From NCBI GenBank assembly GCA_963774155.1, contig CAVZDW010000006.1:179299-243298 (forward strand): a stretch of 64,000 nt of DNA. Direction: 5' to 3'. Source of the DNA: DASSUW01 sp963774155. Its GTDB lineage: Bacteria; Actinomycetota; Thermoleophilia; Solirubrobacterales; Solirubrobacteraceae. The position numbers and the translations under genes were made by a program. This document shows positions 49,315 through 59,337 of the stretch, in pieces (the stretch's first letter is position 1; every line of letters starts with the position of its first letter). The notes under the pieces were generated by a model that did no database searches, was not told the origin of the DNA, and saw nothing but the letters and a program-made list of their open reading frames with translations.

Positions 49315-49673
49315 CCTCTCACGACTTGACGCGAGCACGAAATCGGAGGAGGGCGCCCGACTCGAAGAGCGCCGAGGCTTGACACTGGTACGGACGTCGC
49401 GTCGCCGTGATCACGATTGGATCGCAAGCCACCGTACGGAGCGGGACGTCAGCGGCGGAGCGCACGGAGCGATGCGGTGTGACCGTGCGCAGCGCGGTCG
49501 GTCGCCTGAGCCCCGTCGAGGCGATCGCGATCCCAGGCGTCCGATCGCAGCTGTGGCTGAGCTACTTGTGCGGTTGCACAAGCCTGCTTCTGTGCTCGCC
49601 TCCGGCGTCCGGTGATGCGTGGATGCTCCGCCGGTGTGGCCCCGAAGACACCGGTCGCGTCTAGCCTCTTGCT
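49315..49673. other. 359-bp gap before vsr
   Basis: No frame looks like a protein and no tRNA or clear hairpin is seen. G+C rises again here, marking the downstream edge of the lower-G+C restriction module. Confidence 0.5.
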
Positions 49674-50152
49674 GTGGCTCAACCGATCAGCAGTTCAGCG
49701 CCGGACCTGCCCGCGGGGTCCTGGGCAACGTCGCTGGGTGTTCGGCGATCCATGCGGAGCAACAAACGGCGCGACACTAAGCCGGAGAAGCTGCTGGCTT
49801 CCGAGCTCCATCAGCGGGGGTTACGGTTCCGCCGGGACTATTACGTGCGACTCGGCGATATCCGGACGCACCTCGACATCGCCTTTCCGGCGCGGCGCTG
49901 CTACGCGGCGGTGCTCGGCTGCTACTGGGCATCAGTCGCCCAATTCACGCCACGCGTCCGAAGAGCAACACGGAGTTCTGGCACCCCAAGCTCGATCGCA
50001 ACGTCGAGCGCGACCGCCAGGTCCGAGCAGCTCTGACGGCGGCTGGCTGGACGGGTCTTTGGGTGTGGGAGCACGAAGACGTCGTGGATGCGGCGGACCA
50101 GGTAGAGGCGATGGTGCGCGCGGCGCCGGCGCGCCGCGGCCGAGCTCGTTAA
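49674..50152 (+). CDS. vsr: Very short patch repair endonuclease (Vsr), frame shifts
   Basis: About 155 residues. RRSMRSNKRRDTKPEKLLAS and RGLRFRRDYYVRLGDIRTHL, then DIAFPARR with the catalytic Asp, the zinc-site GCYWH, and TEFWHPKLDRNVERDRQV and GWTGLWVWEHEDV at the end. Shifts at about 49905 and 49940. Vsr nicks at T:G mismatches arising from deaminated 5-methylcytosine, so it belongs with the C5 methyltransferase 5 kb upstream. GTG start. Confidence 0.82.
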
Positions 50153-50253
50153 GGCCGTGACGCGGATCCGAACCCGATGGATCCTGCCAACCGGGACTAT
50201 TTCCGCTTTCCCGGGTCGGACCGACGTGCGCGTTCCGACTCGACGGCTGATCC

Positions 50254-53200
50254 CTACGCCGCCTGAGCCGCGTCGGCGAACCGGCACAGCATGTTGACCA
50301 GGCGCATGTCGTCGACGCTGTTGCAGCGGGCGCTCAGCAGCCGCGGCGAGCACACGACCACGGCTGAGCGCCTGCGCGCGCGAGACCGCGACGTTGAGGC
50401 GGTTGCGGCTGAAGAGGAAGCTCAGGCCGCGGTTGACGTCCTCGCCGGTCGAGGCGGCCATCGAGAAGAAGACGACCGGCGCCTCCTGGCCCTGGAACTT
50501 GTCGACGGTGCCGACGCGGCGCGTCGGGCAGCGCGCTCCGCAGGCAGCGCACCTGCGCGTTGTAGGGCGCGACGATGAGGATGTCGTCGAGCGTCAGCTC
50601 GGCGTACGACGCCGTCGCGGTCGGTCCAGCGTTCCGTCCAGCGAGCAGTCGTCGACGTGAGCCGCGATCGCCTCGACCTCCTCGGTCGAGCGACCGCGGT
50701 TGTCGAGGTGGTCGACGCGCCAGCATGCGCAGGCCGCTGCCGCTCAGGCCCGGCGAGTCGACGCGCTGGCGCTCGAGCGCCGGCGACCGAGCGCAGGCGC
50801 GCGTCGTACATCGTGCTGCGACACGAAGTCGCAGACGTCGGGGTGCATGCGCCACGACGTGTCGAGGAAGACGCCGCGGTCGGGCGGCACGGTGTCGAGG
50901 TCGCCGAGCAGGTGCTCCAGGACGGACACGCCGCTGCCGAGCGGATGCGTGCCCTGGCTGACGTGCGCGAGCTGCTGGGGATCGCCGAGCAGCACGACGC
51001 TCGCGGCGCCCTGCGAGACCGCGATCGCGTCGGCGAGCGACATCTGGCCGGCCTCGTCGATGAACAGCACGTCGACGGAGTCGCGCTCGTCCTCGGCCGC
51101 CCAGTGCCAGGCCGTCGCCGCCGATCGAGCAGGATCGGCCCGTCGTCCTCGTCGACGGCCGCTTCTTGGCCGACGACGATCCGCTCGCTGTCGTAGGCGT
51201 CCTCGGAGTCGCCGCACTTCTTCCAGCCGCGGAACGTCGACGCCGCGCCTCGTCCGCCGCCTCGTCGATCGCGGCCAGCAGGTTGTTGATGGCCTTGTGC
51301 GACGTCGCGGCGACGCCGACGCGCATGCCGCGCTCGCAGCAGGTCGACCGCGAGCCGCGCGCCGGTCCAGGTCTTGCCCGTCCCGGGCGGGCCCTGGACC
51401 ATCAGGACGCTGCCGTCGAGCCCGCGCACCTGCGCCTTCAGGCGGTCGAGATCGAACGGCTCGTCGTCGAGCGGCGGCGTGCCCGGGCGCAGCCGCGGCG
51501 CGCGGCGCAGCAGCAGGTCGGTGCCGGCGTCGAGGCGGCCGCACGGCTCGACGCCGACGTCGGCGACCCGATCCGCGAAGCGGAAGAGCGCGTCGACCTG
51601 GGCGTCGGTGGTGTAGGGCCACCCCGGGCCGAGGGCGAGCGGCGGGTCGTCGCCCTTCGTGCGGGTGCGGGTCACCACCGCGACGCGGGCGGCCTCGTCG
51701 AGCTCGAGCGAGCTCCGTCGCGGCGCTCGGCGAGCGGGTCGTCGAGGTTGCCCGGGCCGAGCTTGTACTCCTGCTCGGGGAACCGCATCCGCCACGTGAT
51801 GCGGTTGTCCTCGATCGTCTCGCTCGATCACCTCGAGGTCCGCGAGCGCCTCGGAGTCCTCGTCGCGCAGCTGCGCCAGCGACTTGCTCGCGCCGGTCGA
51901 AGAGCGCCCAGTAGGCGGGCTTGGCCTCGCGGCTGTGGTAGCCGAGCAGGTCGAAGGTCGTGCGCACGGCGCGCTGCTCGTCGGTGTCCTCGGACTCGTC
52001 GTCGGGAAGGCCCGGCAGCAGCCGCGGCCGCATGGCCTCGAGCCGCGCGAGGTAGGCGGCGAGCTTGGCGCTCGGCGGCTTGGGTGGCTCGGGCTGCAGC
52101 GCGTCGAGCGTCGATGCCGTACTGCGCCTCGGCCTCGGGCCGGCGGTCGAGCAGCCAGCGGTACAGCGCGCGCGTCGCGGCGCAGTCGTCCTCGTTGTAG
52201 CCGGCGATGCCGTCGAGGTGCTCCTGGTCGCCGTCGTCCTGCCAGGCCTGCCAGCGCCGCAGCGAGCCGATCGCGCCGCGCAGCTCGGCGTCGCGCTCGA
52301 AGCCGATGACCGGCTCGAGCGCCTTCAGCCCGTAGCTCTCGACGCCGGCGCGGACCGCCTGCCGGCTGATGCCGTAGAGGTCGACGAGCACCTTGCGGCG
52401 CAGCAGCTCGTCGAGCTCGTACTCGCCGACCGCGTGGCGCGCGACGAGCTTCTTGAGCGCCGTCGGCTCGTAGGCGTTGAAGTGGAACACGTGCAGGTCG
52501 GGGTACTCGTGCGAGCCGATCGGTGATCCAGGCCAGCCACTGCTCGAGCGCGTGCTTCTCCTCGGCGCGCGACGTCGCCCACAGCGGCCAGTAGCGCCAC
52601 TCGCCGTCCTCCTCGTAGCGCGGTGCCGAACAGGTACTCGAGGCCGTCCTCGCCCCAGTACGGGTCGCCCTCGAAGTCGAAGAACACGTCGCCGGCCGAC
52701 GGCTCGGGCAGGCGGGCGAGGCCGCGCTCGGCCTCGGGCTCGAGCAGCTCGTAGAGCGGGCGCTCGAGCGGCGCGGCTGCGGATCTGCAGATCGACGCCT
52801 GCGCGCGCAGCGTGCCGAGCGTCGCGCGCGTCAGGCGCGGGACGGTCGCGTCCTCGTCGAGGCCGGCGAGGTCGCCGACCGTGTGGATCGCCGGCGGCCT
52901 CGAGCTTGAGGCCCTGCCCACGGTGCAGGTTGGCGACGAGCGAGACGTGGTCGTCGTCGCGGCGGCGGTCGTTGCAGACCTTCCACCAGTGACAGAACTG
53001 GCACTCGCTGACCTTGTACGGATAGGCGGGATCGGGCTCCAGGCCGGCGAGCTCGGCGAAGCGCTCCTCGAACTGCGCACGGACCCGGGCCGCGTAGGCG
53101 GCGAAGTCGTCGGGCGCGAACGCCGGCGCTCGTCCCGTCGCCGAGCATGAGATGCATTCGCTCGGGACGCCGACCCTGGAGGCGCTCCAGCTCGTCGGTG

Positions 53201-53644
53201 TAGAAGAGCAGCTGGAAGATGTGGCGCGGCTGCGGGTGGCTGCCCGAGCTTCGCGTCGTAGACCTCGTAGGACCACGCCCCGAGGTCGGACGGCTCGTCG
53301 ATGCGGATCAGGAAGTCCGGGTACCCGAGCCACCCGTCGCGCGCGAAGCACCCCTGATGCAGGATCCCGCGGCCCTCGCGCATCGCCGCGATCGTGCGCT
53401 GCGCGCGCTCCTCCGCGGTGGCGTCCTCGTCCTCGAGCGCGACGACGTCGAGCCCCTCGGCGACGAGCCCGGCGACCACCGCGTCCTCGTGGCGGTCACC
53501 TCGCTCGAACAGCAGCGACATGTCCGGCGGCAAGCGGAGCCCCCGCATCTCGCCGCGGCGCTCGAGGATGTCCAGGTACGTGCGGTGCTCGCACGCCAGG
53601 AAGCGGTTCAGCGCGCTGGGCGAGAGCGCGGGTCGATCGGTCAT
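50254..53644 (-). CDS. TM0106-family RecB-like nuclease fused to an SF1 (Upf1/Dna2-like) helicase, many frame shifts
   Basis: About 1,120 residues. N-terminal Cas4/RecB-like part: LSPSALNRFLACEHRTYLDI, DGWLGYPDFLIRID, VYDAKLG and the iron-sulfur-type Cys pair CQFCHWWKVC. Middle RNase H-like part: DVFFDFEGDPYWGEDGLEYL and GIAGYNEDDCAATRALYRWL. C-terminal helicase: Walker A MVQGPPGTGKTWTGARLAV, Walker B VLFIDEAGQMSLADA, LGDPQQLAHVSQGTHPLGSG and FLFSRNRLNVAVSRAQ. At least ten shifts. A DNA end-processing or defence enzyme is likely; the true target is unknown. Confidence 0.75.
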
Positions 53645-53906
53645 GTCATCTCTGTTCGTCATTGGCACTAGACGCCACCGCGCTCAAGGGCGCGCACATG
53701 CTGTTCCCCGCGAGTGCCGGACGACCGCCGCCCGACCGCTGAGTCCAACATGGGCAGGCATGACGGCGACCTGATCGCCGCGGACTGGACGACCGCGCTC
53801 GCCGTGGTCGAGACCCATCGTCGACGCGGACACCGAAACGGTGGCAGACCGTAGACCCGCACCAGCAGGCCCTCCCAGCTGCACACATGACAAGCTCGGC
53901 CCCATA
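53645..53906. other. Gap without recognised gene
   Basis: Several short overlapping frames in both directions with no family resemblance. Probably the promoter region of the nuclease-helicase gene. Confidence 0.4.
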
Positions 53907-54066
53907 TCAGCCGTAGCTCTTCAGGAGGTTGTGTATCCAGGCCTCGATGCCCGCGGCCGACGCGCCGGTCAGGCCGCCGCCTTCAGCGCGACGCGCGCCG
54001 GCTCGCGGCGAGCGGCGCGGCGCTCCAATCCTCCCGAAACTTGAGGTTCGCCGCCGACAGATCCAT
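53907..54066 (-). CDS. Small hypothetical protein under an operator, probable frame shift
   Basis: About 52 residues. MDLSAANLKFREDWSAAPLA in one frame, joining GGLTGASAAGIEAWIHNLLK (ending SYG) in another near 53980. No family recognised. An AT-rich promoter region with an 18-bp palindrome lies 34 bases upstream, which suggests a regulated gene; a small regulator or antidefence protein is possible. Confidence 0.35.
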
Positions 54067-54099
54067 CTGTGCTTCCCACCGAACAGATCTTTACCGCAA

Positions 54100-54117
54100 T
54101 TCACAAGTTTCTGTGAA
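54100..54117. promoter_or_regulatory. Operator-like palindrome TTCACA-N6-TGTGAA
   Basis: Perfect 6-bp arms with a 6-base spacer; near-symmetric CAA...TTG extends it to 54097-54121. Sits upstream of the small minus-strand gene in an AT-rich stretch. Confidence 0.6.
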
Positions 54118-54185
54118 CTTGTGTCGCGGGGGATTGAAGGCGGCGCGGGCAATTCCTCGTGCGGACGGGCAAGCGCTCGGACCGC

Positions 54186-54475
54186 TCACCGATCCCGAGC
54201 AGCGGTGTCCACGGTCAGACGGCCTGCCGTACTCGGCTGCGCCATCGGTGCCGGTTCAGGATGTCGACCGCGTTGGGGAGCCGCGGGCGAGACTGCAGTG
54301 CCACGCAGCCAGTCCTCGACGTCCTCTACTCGAATCCGGTACACGCCGCGCGTGCCGAGTCGGCTCGCGTGCACTCGGCCCGATTGGATCGCGCGCAGGA
54401 CCGCCTTGGTGCTGATGTGGCATGTCGTCGAACGATCGCGACGTGTCGCCGCGGCACCGTCGCCTCACGTCACCG
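54186..54475 (-). CDS. Second excisionase-like HTH protein, frame shifts
   Basis: About 90 residues. HISTKAVLRAIQSGRVHASR, then LGTRGVYRIRVEDVEDWLRG, closely parallel to the protein at 40504-40779. The first helix is scrambled by shifts near 54360 and 54420, so the start is uncertain. Located 140 bases inside attR, where directionality factors often bind and are encoded. Confidence 0.6.
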
Positions 54476-54500
54476 CCCCAACACCTACTGACAGCGTGTC

Positions 54501-54525
54501 CGCGGGCCGCTTTGGGCCGCGTCAC
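54501..54525 (+). repeat. Subterminal repeat, right end of element
   Basis: CGCGGGCCGCTTTGGGCCGC followed by GTCAC; GGGCCGC twice, 10 bases apart. Counterpart of 32051-32076, 92 bases inside attR. Confidence 0.6.
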
Positions 54526-54616
54526 TCAGAACCGCAGGTCCCCTCAGTCCCGAAAGTCCTGCAAATCAACACTATGGCTTAACGGGCAATTCCCGCAAAT
54601 AGCGGGAAAAGCCTGG

Positions 54617-54660
54617 ATGGTAAGGAAGGGGTCGCCGGTGCGAGTCCGGCAGAGGGCTCT
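54617..54660 (+). repeat. attR: duplicated 3' part of tRNA-Thr
   Basis: 44-bp copy of 31939-31982 with one change in the T loop (GGTGCGAG for GGTTCGAG). No 5' tRNA half precedes it. A CCCGC-AAATA-GCGGG hairpin lies just upstream (54592-54606). Confidence 0.93.
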
Positions 54661-54913
54661 CCTTCGCTGGAGCCCACGCGAGACTGTTGATTCACGTGCG
54701 ATGAGTTGGCGCCGAAGCTGGCCATGACCGTTGGTGTCGACGTGCGCGACTTGCCGGTGGAGCCGTCGTCCGGGCGCAGGCCGTGGCGGGGATTGGGAGA
54801 AGGGCGAGGAGGACGCGGACGGCATCGGACATCGTTCCTGGCGCGCCTGCGCTCACTGCAGTGGGGAATTCCTAGTCCGCGAGCGCGTCCGTAGGTCACA
54901 CCAAGCGGATGCC

Positions 54914-55132
54914 ATGAGCACTCAGGGAGTCTCAGCGCGTCCCCTCCCCAAGGAGCCCGCCGTGTTCCCCACCGGCCCCATCATCAACGAGCTCACCAAA
55001 GACCGGCTGCGCGAGGCCGAGAACGCCCGCCTCGCGCGCAGCGTCACCACCCGCGAGGAGCCGCGCAAGCCGCGTCGCCGCGGGATCCGCGCGCTCGCCA
55101 CGCGGATCGCCGCCATGGCGACGCTGCGCTGA
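54914..55132 (+). CDS. Small basic hypothetical protein
   Basis: 72 residues. A conserved-looking core PIINELTKDRLREAENARLA is followed by a strongly basic tail (REEPRKPRRRGIRALATRIA). Similar short proteins with a helical RExE segment are common in actinobacteria, function unknown. A GTG at 54961 would give a 57-residue form. First gene outside the mobile element; a hairpin follows. Confidence 0.6.
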   Translation: MSTQGVSARPLPKEPAVFPTGPIINELTKDRLREAENARLARSVTTREEPRKPRRRGIRALATRIAAMATLR

Positions 55133-55142
55133 GACGCCACTG

Positions 55143-55168
55143 CCCGGCGAGTACCAGGGCTCGCCGGG
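55143..55168 (+). terminator. Terminator-like hairpin
   Basis: CCCGGCGAG, loop TACCAGGG, CTCGCCGGG, ten bases past the small basic gene. No T-run. Confidence 0.55.
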
Positions 55169-55282
55169 TGTGGACCGATGGTCCATTGCGCGAGCTGCGT
55201 CCCTTGCCGAAACTGCCGATTACCAGGGAAGGATCCCGATTGGAGACGAATGTGGAGGACGCACGGATTGCGGGCTGACGCC

Positions 55283-55456
55283 ATGACCAGGGCCGAGCTG
55301 ATCGCGCTCGCCTCGCCGCCCTGCCACGAATGCGGCGCGCCGGTGCAGCGCGTCGAGCTCAGGTGGCATCTGGATGAGGACGACCGTTGGCGTCCCGGTC
55401 CCTACTTCATGGTCTGCGCCGACGAGCACCGGGTGCTGGTAGAACCGCTGGCGTGA
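55283..55456 (+). CDS. Small zinc-ribbon-like protein
   Basis: 57 residues. PPCHECGAPVQRVELRWHLD, then FMVCADEHRVLVEPLA: a C-x2-C pair with a later Cys and His that could bind zinc. Function unknown. The stop overlaps the next gene (GTGA). A longer form from 55178 is open but lacks support. Confidence 0.55.
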   Translation: MTRAELIALASPPCHECGAPVQRVELRWHLDEDDRWRPGPYFMVCADEHRVLVEPLA

Positions 55457-55834
55457 GCACGCTGCTGCTCATCGCGGGCTGCGTCCTGGTCGTCTACGCC
55501 GTGTTCGTCGTGACGCTGATCGTCGCCGGGCGCCGGCCGAGCGTGCGTGACCTGGCGCGCTTCATCCCCGACTGCATCGTGCTCGTCAGCCGCCTGCTGC
55601 GCGACCCGCGCGTCCCGCTGCGGCACAAGCTGCTGCTGGGAGCGCTCGCCGGCTACCTCGCGATGCCGTTCGACATCGTGCCGGACTTCATCCCCGTGGC
55701 CGGGCACCTCGACGACGTCGCTGGTCGTCTTCTTCACGCTGCGCGCCGTGCTGAAGGGCACCCGCGGCGAGCTGCTGCGCGAGCACTGGCCGGGGCCCGC
55801 GAGCTCGCTCGCGCTACTGGCCGGTCACGCGTAG
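55453..55834 (+). CDS. DUF1232 (YkvA-like) membrane protein, one frame shift
   Basis: About 126 residues. N-terminal helix LLLIAGCVLVVYAVFVVTLI, then the DUF1232 core HKLLLGALAGYLAMPFDIVP and DFIPVAGHLDDV. After a shift near 55722 it ends VVFFTLRAVLKGTRGEL. Function unknown. Its 3' end overlaps the convergent gene. Confidence 0.75.
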
Positions 55835-56087
55835 CCCTCGAACGGCTCGAGTCTCGAAGACGTGCACGATGCGCACGGTGGAGTCCGTGCGCTCGACGCG
55901 GGTCTCGACGAGCGTGAGCTCGTCGAGCGAGCAGCTGGTTGAGCCGCTCGGCCTCGGCGCTGCAGACGTCGCCCGGGGTGGGCCGGCTCTCCGGGTAGGC
56001 GTCCTCGTGGTGCTTGATGAGGGCCTGCCAGTGCTCGTCTCCCGCCGCCTCGACGGCCTCGCGGATCTGCGATCTGGTGTACGCCAT
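55814..56087 (-). CDS. Hypothetical protein, one frame shift
   Basis: About 90 residues. MAYTRSQIREAVEAAGDEHW and ICEA-free acidic middle (RPTPGDVCSAEAERLNQLL), then, one base out near 55930, LDELTLVETRVERTDSTVRI. No family recognised. Downstream of the DUF1464 gene on the same strand by 14 bases, so it may be the last gene of the C1 operon. Confidence 0.5.
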
Positions 56088-56101
56088 GTCCAGACGGTAG
56101 A

Positions 56102-57087
56102 TCAGCGCAGCCGGATCTGGTCGGCGCCGTGCACTCTCAGATGGTCGAGTGCGGTGCCGCTCGCGTCGCGGACGCCGAGGCGGTCGACGAGCGCGCGCGT
56201 AGCGCCCGCCGGCGAGGCCGTCGGCCAGCACGGCGGCGCCGTGGGCGGCGGCCTTGGCGATCGAGCCGCACGGGCGCGACGTGCTCGAGCCGTGTGGCGA
56301 GCTCGGGGCGCGCGTTGCGCCCCGTGACGAGGATCTCGCGTGGGGTGGGCACGCTGGCCGTGAGCGCGAGCGCGGCCTTGGCCGCGCCCTCCTCGAGGGC
56401 GAGCGCGTCGCCCGACGCGCCGCCGCTGAACACGGTGCGCTTCGACAGCGCGCCGCCGAGCAGGTACGCCACCTCGGCGTCCAGGGCACCGCACGCCTGC
56501 GCGCCGATCGGCCCGGCCGAGCCGCCGATCCCGTCGACGATCTGCCCGCCGTCGACGGCCAGCGCGGCGGTGAACGCGCCGCCGAGCTCGAGCATGACGA
56601 ACGAGGTGTCGGCGAAGTCGATGCCGAGCCGCCGCGCCTGGTCGGCGATGCAGAGCGCGGCGCTCGCGACCTTGTCCGCGGTCCCCAGGTCGATGCGGTT
56701 CCACTTGCGGTACGCCGGGACGGTCGGCAGGTGGATCGCTCCCGGCCCGAACACGAGCGGCAGCTCCGCGTCAAGCAGTGCGCGGATGATCGTGCGCATC
56801 CCGACGACCCCGACGGGTCCCGGCGGCTCGTCGGAGCGGAGCAGGACCATCAGCGCGAGCTCGCGCTCGCCGACCTCCGAGGCGGGGACGAGCGGCAGCC
56901 CGTAGCCGGCCGGGCCGAGCACGACACTCGTACGGGCCGTGCTCCACCAGCGCCGCGACCAGTGGCGCCGGATCAACGACCCACCTCCGCGGTGACAGAA
57001 GCTGCGCTCCAGCACCACCTCGCCGTCATCGAGCACGCAGACGTCGAACGAGACCGTCCCCGGATCGACGCCGGCGACTCGGGTCAA
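56102..57087 (-). CDS. DUF1464 protein (predicted ASKHA-fold small-molecule kinase)
   Basis: About 327 residues. DPGTVSFDVCVLDDGEVVLE is the N-terminal phosphate-1 strand of actin/hexokinase-fold kinases; FVMLELGGAFTAALAVDGGQ is the second phosphate loop and TVFSGGASGDALALEEG the adenosine loop. Matches DUF1464 (COG2441), once predicted to be a butyrate kinase. A small shift near 56275 precedes the end SGTALDHLRVHGADQIRLR. TTG start overlapping the mtdB stop. Its place suggests phosphorylation of a cofactor precursor; that is inference. Confidence 0.75.
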
Positions 57088-57958
57088 ACGAGTTCCTTGG
57101 CGATCTCGTAGACGGCGTCGGTGTCGAGGATCGCCTCGTTGGACTCGAACAGCCGCCGGACGCAGGTCTTGTGCACCTTCATCTTCGGGCCGCCGATCGC
57201 CAGCGCGCCGAGCACGAGCTTGCCGTCGTAGTCCTTCATGTCGTCGGTCGCCTCGGTGTCCTCGATGCCCAGCGGCTCGGCCGCGTTGTAGTCGGCGAGC
57301 AGCTCGATCGACTCGTGCGAGGACCAGAAGTCCTTCCGCAGGACCGAAACGCCGGCCGGGCCCGCCGACAGGACGATCTGCGCTCCGTCCAGCAGCCCTT
57401 CGAGCTCGGACCGGTCGCCCGGCTCGTGGACGTCGAGTCCGAGATCCTGAGCGACCGACGAAACCGCGCGGGGTGCGGTGTTGGCGATCGCCTCCGAACA
57501 GGTCGGGCGAGAGCGTGGCGACCGAGACCTCGCAGCCCTCCCCGGCGAGCAGCGTCGCCGACCGCAGACCCACGGCTCCCACGCCGATCACCACCGCGCG
57601 CTCGCCGGACAAATCGAGCGCGCCTTGGCGATCCGCGCGATCGTCGTGGCCGCGGTCGTGTTGCAGCCGTTCGAGTCGATCATCACGGAGACGCGGAAGG
57701 GGCCGAAGAACGCCTTCTGCACCTCGTCGAAGATCTCCTCGCCGGCGGCCACGTTCTTGCCGCCGACCCACACGGCCGTGTTCTTCAGATCGTCCGGCCC
57801 GCGGGTGAAGAAGGCGTCCTGCGCCAAAGCGCGCGCGGACTCGGCCTTGACCCCGCTGTGCGACAAGCAGCACATCGACGCCGGCGTCGTACGGCGACGA
57901 TCGCGTCGAACGGGCTCGGGTGGTCCTCGGTATCGAGCTGGAGCAGGACTTTCTTCAC
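57084..57958 (-). CDS. mtdB: NAD(P)-dependent methylene-H4MPT dehydrogenase (MtdB), frame shifts
   Basis: About 290 residues. KKVLLQLDTEDHPSPFDAIV, NTAVWVGGKNVAAGEEIFDE, FFGPFRVSVMIDSNGCNTTA, the nucleotide loop AVVIGVGAVGLRSATLLAGE, ELLADYNAAEPLGIEDTEAT and KLVLGALAIGGPKMKVHKTC follow bacterial MtdB in order. Oxidises methylene- to methenyl-tetrahydromethanopterin. Shifts near 57890, 57610 and 57490. GTG start with AGGAGGAACC upstream. Coupled to its neighbours on both sides. Confidence 0.88.
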
Positions 57959-59334
57959 GGTTCCTCCTTGCGGGCCGTGAGGCGGACCCGCTCACGGCGC
58001 GGCTCGTCGAAGGTCAGGTAACCCCAGTCCAGCGGGGACTCCTGCCGGTAGTTCTTCCCCAGCCCGCGGGCGATCGACGCCTTCATGAGCTCCTTGCCCA
58101 GATAGAAGGCGTGCGTGTGCTCGTCGACGCCGAGCTCTTCGAAGATCTGGTTGATGTCGGTGCCCTTGACGAAGCGGTCGGCGTTGAACGCGTAGATCCA
58201 GTCGGCGTCCGAGAAGATGCGGATGTTGGGGTCGGTGATGCTCTCGTGCAGCTCGCGCAGCTCGGCCTCGGTGTAGGGCCGGAACTCCTCGTCCTTGATC
58301 GTCAGCAGCCGGCCGTCGACGTGCTTGGGCGGCGTGCCCTCCTGCTGGGCGAAGTGCATGAGCTGGGCGGCGAGGACCGTCTCGCGGACCGCGCCGCGCG
58401 CCCAGTTGATGACCTCGGTGGTGAGCACGTTCCGTATCCCGAGCTCCTGGCAGAAGCCGAGCAGCATCGCGGTCACGCCGGTGGTGTCGGCCTCGGTGAG
58501 CTCGGTCAGGTTGCCGATGCCCATGAACATCTCGATGTCGGGATGGCGGCGGCGGACATCCAGATACCGGCCGAGGCTGGCGGCGAAGCCCGAGCCGATC
58601 GGCTCGATGATCGGGTCCGCCATGAACGGCTTGCCGAGCTCCTCCAGCCGCGCGATCGTCGCGTCGAGGCTGTCGAGGTCGTCGGGCGTGTCGGGGATGA
58701 GCACGGGCGTCGCGCGCAGCTTGTCCGCCACCGTCCAGGTTCTCGCCCGTTGAGGCTGAGCACGTAGTCGATGCCCGCCTCGTCGGCCATCAGGATCTCG
58801 TCCGGGTCGAGCGTGTCGATGCTCAAAGTGAACCCGCGAGCCTTCAGATCCGCGATGACCGCCGGCCCCTCGTCGAGCCACTTCCGGTCCAAAGACAGCC
58901 CGAGGTCGATCACGTCGGCGCCGCTGTCGCGGTAGTAGGACGCGGCCGCCACGATCTGATCAAGAGACAGGTGCGGCACGTTGTTGATCTCGGCGAAGAC
59001 CTTGATGTCGCGCCCGCCGTAGCGCGAGCGCGCGTCGGCCTGGCCGAAGTGCGCGGGCAGGCGCTTCAAATCAGCGGGGCCCTTCTCGGCCGGGACGTCG
59101 AACTGCTCGCGACAGCGCCGAGACGTCGCCCTGGCACATGCCCGGGATCATGATCCGCGTGACGCCGTCCGGGACCTCGAGCCGCTTGGCGATCCAGTCG
59201 GCGGTCATCAGCGCGGCGACCGTGATCTTCATGACCGCCACCTCGTACTCGAACGGCAGCTCGGCCCGGCGCAGCGTTGCCTGCAGCGCCGGCGCCGCGA
59301 GCTTGCCGGTCACGAAGAGGTAGCGATCGGCCAC
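57955..59334 (-). CDS. Dihydropteroate-synthase-like protein of C1 clusters (DUF6513), two frame shifts
   Basis: About 460 residues. ADRYLFVTGKLAAPALQATL starts at GTG 59334; IPGMCQGDVSALSE follows, then shift near 59105, a DHPS-like TIM barrel (VFAEINNVPHLSLDQIVAAA; GADVIDLGLSLDRKWLDEGP; FTLSIDTLDPDEILMADEAG), shift near 58735 and the rest (MEMFMGIGNLTELTEADTTG-like segment, IRNVLTTEVINWARGAVRET). Known in methylotroph H4MPT clusters; probably condenses a pterin with an aminobenzoate-ribosyl unit. Activity is inferred. Confidence 0.82.
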
Positions 59335-59337
59335 CGC

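Larger units (their letters stand above)
31983..54660. mobile_element. Integrative (mobilizable) element, about 22.7 kb, in tRNA-Thr(GGT)
   Basis: Direct 44-bp repeats at both ends, a tyrosine recombinase (38868-40028), excisionase-like genes at 40504 and 54186, and a MobF relaxase. I see no coupling protein or type IV secretion genes, so transfer would need a helper. Most of the cargo is of defence or toxin type. Insertion rebuilt the tRNA at the left end. Confidence 0.88.

Noticed and set aside
43884..53644. DISARM or BREX locus
   Set aside because: A C5 methyltransferase and helicases are present, but drmA/drmB/drmC and brxA-C/pglX/pglZ features are not.
31983..54660. Self-transmissible conjugative element or prophage
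   Set aside because: No VirB4/TraG-like ATPases, coupling protein, capsid, terminase or portal genes are seen; only a relaxase and integrase support mobility.
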